A stretch of 64,000 nt of DNA, taken from NCBI GenBank assembly GCA_902790465.1, contig CADASF010000006.1, positions 1 to 64,000 on the forward strand. Reading direction: 5' to 3'. The notes under the pieces are model-generated. The model searched no databases, was not told where the DNA came from, and was given only the letters and a program-made list of their open reading frames with translations. This DNA is from an uncultured bacterium. GTDB lineage: Bacteria > Vulcanimicrobiota > CADAWZ01. A program made the position numbers and the translations under genes. Shown piece by piece: positions 61,066 through 64,000 of the stretch (its first letter is position 1; the number at the start of each line of letters is the position of its first letter).

Positions 61066-61653
61066 ATGAGGGATTATTATTTAGAGCTTGGTGTAAAACC
61101 ATCTGATGATATAGAAGATATAAGAAAAGAATTTACAAAACAGTCAAGAGCTATTGGTAGCAAATCAGAAAAAGAACAGATTGCTTTTTTTAATGCTTGG
61201 AAAATTATTCAAGATGTTGACAAAAGAAAAGAATATGATGAGCAACCTCAATTTCAACTGAGAAAAACAAGTCCTCGTTTAACTGCGGGAACTAAAAAGA
61301 AAGGCGGAGAACGTCAGCAGTTCAGATGGGGTATTCCATTGATGGAAATATTGATGATGCCTTTCAAAAAAGAAGAAAATACAGAAGAAATTCAAACTCC
61401 AGAAGAAAAGGCAAATCTTCATTTTACTCAGGGCGTTTTATATGCTGGTGATGTTGCTACATTTGTACAAGCCAAAGATGAGTTTAAAGCAGTCCTTGAT
61501 ATTATTCCTGATCTTGAAGAAGGTCAATATAATTATGCCATAATGTGCTATAAAATGGGACAATTTAAACAAGCTCTTGAATGTTTTCGTAAATATTCAA
61601 CTGCATTCCCAAAAGATTTACAAGCTAAGAAAATGATAACATTACTTGAATAA
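61066..61653 (+). CDS. J-like domain protein without HPD, with TPR-like C-terminus
   Basis: A 195-residue protein. Residues 1-60 look like a J-domain (DYYLELGVKPSDDIEDIRKEF, then FNAWKIIQDVDKRKEYDE), but the HPD motif needed to stimulate DnaK ATPase is replaced by KQSRAIGSKS. The C-terminal 75 residues form one or two TPR-like repeats (DEFKAVLDIIPDLEEGQYNY, KQALECFRKYSTAFPKD). The start at 61066 is set by GGAGAGGAG. It may be a scaffold that no longer calls on Hsp70. Confidence 0.75.
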   Translation: MRDYYLELGVKPSDDIEDIRKEFTKQSRAIGSKSEKEQIAFFNAWKIIQDVDKRKEYDEQPQFQLRKTSPRLTAGTKKKGGERQQFRWGIPLMEILMMPFKKEENTEEIQTPEEKANLHFTQGVLYAGDVATFVQAKDEFKAVLDIIPDLEEGQYNYAIMCYKMGQFKQALECFRKYSTAFPKDLQAKKMITLLE

Positions 61654-61668
61654 TATAAGTTTTTTATT

Positions 61669-61699
61669 GCCTTTGACATTATGTTAAAGGCTTTTTTTT
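61669..61699 (+). terminator. Terminator after the J-like gene
   Basis: GCCTTTGACAT / ATGTTAAAGGC stem and eight T residues. Confidence 0.88.
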
Positions 61700-61761
61700 G
61701 TCAAAAAATAGGGAGTTTATTATACTCCTTATAAAAAAAAATAAAAGGAAGGTATTAAGAT

Positions 61762-64000
61762 TTGCTTACAACAGAAAAAATAGATTTCAAATCTTCTCTA
61801 TCTGAATCATTAAAAGTTATAGATAAAGAGCTTTTTAATGTAATAGACCTTGAAGACAAAAGACAAGAGAAAAAGTTGATAATGATCGCCTCTGAAAGCG
61901 AATGTCTTAAGCCAGTAAGAGATGTTTTATCATGTTCATTTACAAATATATATGCTGAAGGTTATCCTTCACGCAGACTTTTGAGGGAGACAACAGAAAA
62001 TCTTCCAGACCTCGACGATCAACTTTCATATCTAAGGCGTTATTCAGATAGACGTTATTACAAGGGCGTTGAATATGCTGATGTTCTTGAATCCCTTGCA
62101 TGTCGAAGAGTAGCAGCTCTTTTTGCAAATGAAAATGTAAAGGCTTCTGAGATCTTTGTAAATGTTCAATCACTTTCAGGTGCTGCTGCAAATAATGCTG
62201 TATATGAAGCATTTGTAGAACCTGGTGATACTGTAATGGGCATGGATTTGAGTCATGGCGGACATTTAACACATGGAAGCCAAGCAAACAGATCAGGCAA
62301 AGTTTATAATATAGTTCCATATCATGCAGATATTGAAACAGGCGAAATTGATTTCAAAGAAATTGAAGAACTTGCAAACAAACACAAACCCAAAATGATA
62401 ATTGCAGGCTACAGTGCATTTCCTCGTATCATTGATTGGAAGAGATTCAGAGACATAGCCCATTCTGTTGGTGCAATATTACTCGCAGATATTTCACATA
62501 TTGCTGGACCAATCGTTGGAGGAGCATTCCCTTCACCTGTTGGAATTGCAGATGTAGTTTCATTTACAACACATAAAACACTTTGTGGTCCTCGTGGAGC
62601 TGTAATTCTTACAACAAGAGAAGATTATGGAGATAAAATAAATAATGCTGTTTTCCCAGGTGAGCAAGGTGGTCCACATCTAAACTCAATAGCAGCAAAA
62701 GCACTTCTCTTTAGACTTGCAAATACAGACGGATTTAAAGAAATGCAAAAACAAGTCGTCAAAAATGCAAAAGTTCTTGCTGATTCATTTGTAAAAGCAG
62801 GTTGTAAATTGGCATTTGGTGGCACAGATTCACATATGGTTCTTTTGGACATAAGAAAAATAATGGGACCAGATGGATTCAATTTGAGAGGTGAAATAGC
62901 TTCAAGAGTTCTCGATATGTGTGGAATAACATGTAACAAAAATACAATACCAGGTGATACAAATGCCGTTCACCCAGGTGCATTGAGATTTGGAACAACA
63001 TGGCTTACCCAAAGAGGATTCAAAGAAGAAGATATTGCTGAACTCGGTGATATAATTACAACTCTACTAAAATCAATGGTTCCATACAAATATCTTGAAA
63101 TTTCAGGTGATGTAGGAAGAGCTAAAACTCCTCTAAGTGTAATTGAATCAACTTATGATAGAGTTCAAAAACTTATAAACAAAGTTGAGAATAGAACAGA
63201 AGAGAAAAAAGAAAAAATAGAAATTCCTGCTCGTTATCCAAATTTCAATAGAGAAGCTCCTGCTTTTGTAACAGATGCATCAAAGAATGGAATAATTGAA
63301 ATAAGAGGAGATAGGTGTGAATATTTCCTCGATGAAGTTTTGACATTCAGTGCTTCTGCAATGCCTATAGGTAAAGCTAAAGTTGGATTTGTTTTGACAT
63401 CTGATGGAAAAGTTTGCAGTTTTGTAAATGTATGTAAAGTTGCAGACAAAAAATATATCATAATAACTCCTCCAAATACAGCAGATAAACTTGTTGTTAT
63501 TTTAAAAGGTCTTTCAGATGGCTATATAATGTTTGATGAAAAAGACATCTATGCAAAAATTCAAGGACCATGTGTTGTAAAAGACAGAAGAATTTTTGAT
63601 GGTTACTTCCAATTTTCAGATATAGATGACCGTTTGACAGCTGTTGAAGTATTTGCTAAAGGCGAAATTGCTGAAAAATTGGCAAAGATAGGAGCAGATA
63701 TTCCTGCAGGTAAATATTCTGAAGCAAAATTATTTGGAATAAATTGTCAAATAGCAGTTTGCTCTTGCAGACATCGTGCTGTAATTCTTGTAAAACCTGA
63801 TGATGTAAAAGAACTTTGGAAAAATTTGATTTCAAATGGATTTGAAGCCGTCGGTTCCGAAGATACAAAAGAACTTCTTGAATCAATAATGGAATTCAAG
63901 CCTTACAAAGCACAGACAGCAGATGAAGCATTTGAAATAGACAAAGAGTCAAAAATGGATATGATCGACATGACAAAACCATATTTCTTGGGAATGTCAT
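61762..64000 (+). CDS. glyA: Serine hydroxymethyltransferase fused to a GcvT-like domain (truncated by window end)
   Basis: Start TTG 61762 with AAGGAAGG upstream; 746 codons with no stop to the window end. Residues 1 to about 470 are SHMT: IASESE, YAEGYPSRR, the PLP lysine K272 in TTHKTLCGPRG, PGEQGG and HPGALRFGT. A linker rich in Lys/Glu follows (475-492). From about residue 498 there is a GcvT/YgfZ-type folate-binding domain: GIIEIRGDRCEYFLDEVLTF, GKAKVGFVLTSDGKVC and VKDRRIFDGYFQF. SHMT makes glycine and methylene-THF; GcvT takes the methylene group from the aminomethyl carrier of the glycine cleavage system. Joining them could channel folate one-carbon units. The ending lies outside the window. 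Confidence 0.88.
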   Translation, partial: MLTTEKIDFKSSLSESLKVIDKELFNVIDLEDKRQEKKLIMIASESECLKPVRDVLSCSFTNIYAEGYPSRRLLRETTENLPDLDDQLSYLRRYSDRRYYKGVEYADVLESLACRRVAALFANENVKASEIFVNVQSLSGAAANNAVYEAFVEPGDTVMGMDLSHGGHLTHGSQANRSGKVYNIVPYHADIETGEIDFKEIEELANKHKPKMIIAGYSAFPRIIDWKRFRDIAHSVGAILLADISHIAGPIVGGAFPSPVGIADVVSFTTHKTLCGPRGAVILTTREDYGDKINNAVFPGEQGGPHLNSIAAKALLFRLANTDGFKEMQKQVVKNAKVLADSFVKAGCKLAFGGTDSHMVLLDIRKIMGPDGFNLRGEIASRVLDMCGITCNKNTIPGDTNAVHPGALRFGTTWLTQRGFKEEDIAELGDIITTLLKSMVPYKYLEISGDVGRAKTPLSVIESTYDRVQKLINKVENRTEEKKEKIEIPARYPNFNREAPAFVTDASKNGIIEIRGDRCEYFLDEVLTFSASAMPIGKAKVGFVLTSDGKVCSFVNVCKVADKKYIIITPPNTADKLVVILKGLSDGYIMFDEKDIYAKIQGPCVVKDRRIFDGYFQFSDIDDRLTAVEVFAKGEIAEKLAKIGADIPAGKYSEAKLFGINCQIAVCSCRHRAVILVKPDDVKELWKNLISNGFEAVGSEDTKELLESIMEFKPYKAQTADEAFEIDKESKMDMIDMTKPYFLGMS

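Noticed and set aside
60912-61106. A 64-residue frame overlapping the J-like gene start
   Set aside because: AT-rich Ile/Lys/Tyr composition, no ribosome site, overlaps the better-supported gene in another frame.
1-64000. cas genes, tRNA and rRNA genes
   Set aside because: I looked for RuvC-type effector motifs, Cas1/Cas2-like frames, tRNA T-loop signatures and rRNA stretches and found none. Faint tRNA-like folds could escape reading by eye.

Overview
The window is AT-rich (by eye roughly 30% G+C) bacterial chromosome. Several things point to a diderm (Gram-negative-type) anaerobe: a CDP-dideoxyhexose O-antigen-type cluster, lipoproteins with clear lipoboxes, a lipoprotein alpha-2-macroglobulin, a Cpx-like envelope module, SelB, and a protein built from desulforedoxin-like iron-binding repeats. 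RicT next to holB is an arrangement familiar from Firmicutes. I cannot place the phylum from sequence alone; an uncultured low-GC lineage is plausible. I saw no tRNA, rRNA, transposase of a classical IS, or cas gene.

Layout. 0.3-5.2 kb: a small zinc-ribbon protein, then a minus-strand NamZ-like muramidase, RicT/PSP1 with a very long charged tail, HolB and a small unknown. 5.6-11.2 kb: a 1884-residue alpha-2-macroglobulin lipoprotein with its own promoter and operator-like palindrome. 11.4-19.8 kb: an eight-gene minus-strand operon from a TTGATA-N17-TATAAT promoter (rfbF, GT2, SDR, rfbH, aldolase, ThDP enzyme, rfbG, gtrA), which reads as synthesis and membrane transfer of a branched CDP-3,6-dideoxyhexose. 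19.8-28.1 kb: a second long minus-strand operon (BFN nuclease, asparaginase, NTase-like, repeat-expanded zinc finger, CtpA-type protease, MiaB, exported protein, HslU).

28.2-37.3 kb, plus strand: a small orphan peptide with a structured leader, a radical SAM/SPASM maturase, a small Cys protein, a lipoprotein, translin, RluD, a 12-module desulforedoxin-repeat protein, SelB, and a Gly/Met-rich protein ending in a CHAP/NlpC-like hydrolase. 37.4-40.3 kb: an orphan CRISPR array of type V-A (Cas12a) appearance, with 24 intact repeats. It has an inverted half-repeat in its leader, a spacerless repeat pair, a duplicated spacer, decayed repeats interrupted by GC-rich palindromes, and long inverted repeats on both sides.

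40.5-52 kb: two paralogous secreted proteins around an orphan solute-binding protein; prs-rplY; an OPA-type transporter behind a terminator-bearing leader; a PD-(D/E)XK transposase-like nuclease; Mfd. 52.3-55.3 kb: an LTxxQ (Spy/CpxP-like) protein followed by an OmpR-type regulator and histidine kinase. 55.3-56.35 kb: a gene-free, extremely AT-rich segment with 8 perfect and 6 near-perfect DnaA boxes and a duplicated box module, my best candidate for the chromosomal replication origin. 56.4-64 kb: four tandem exported thioredoxins (one with its active site replaced), HflX, a serine-rich membrane protein, an HPD-less J-like/TPR protein, and an SHMT fused to a GcvT-like domain that runs off the window.
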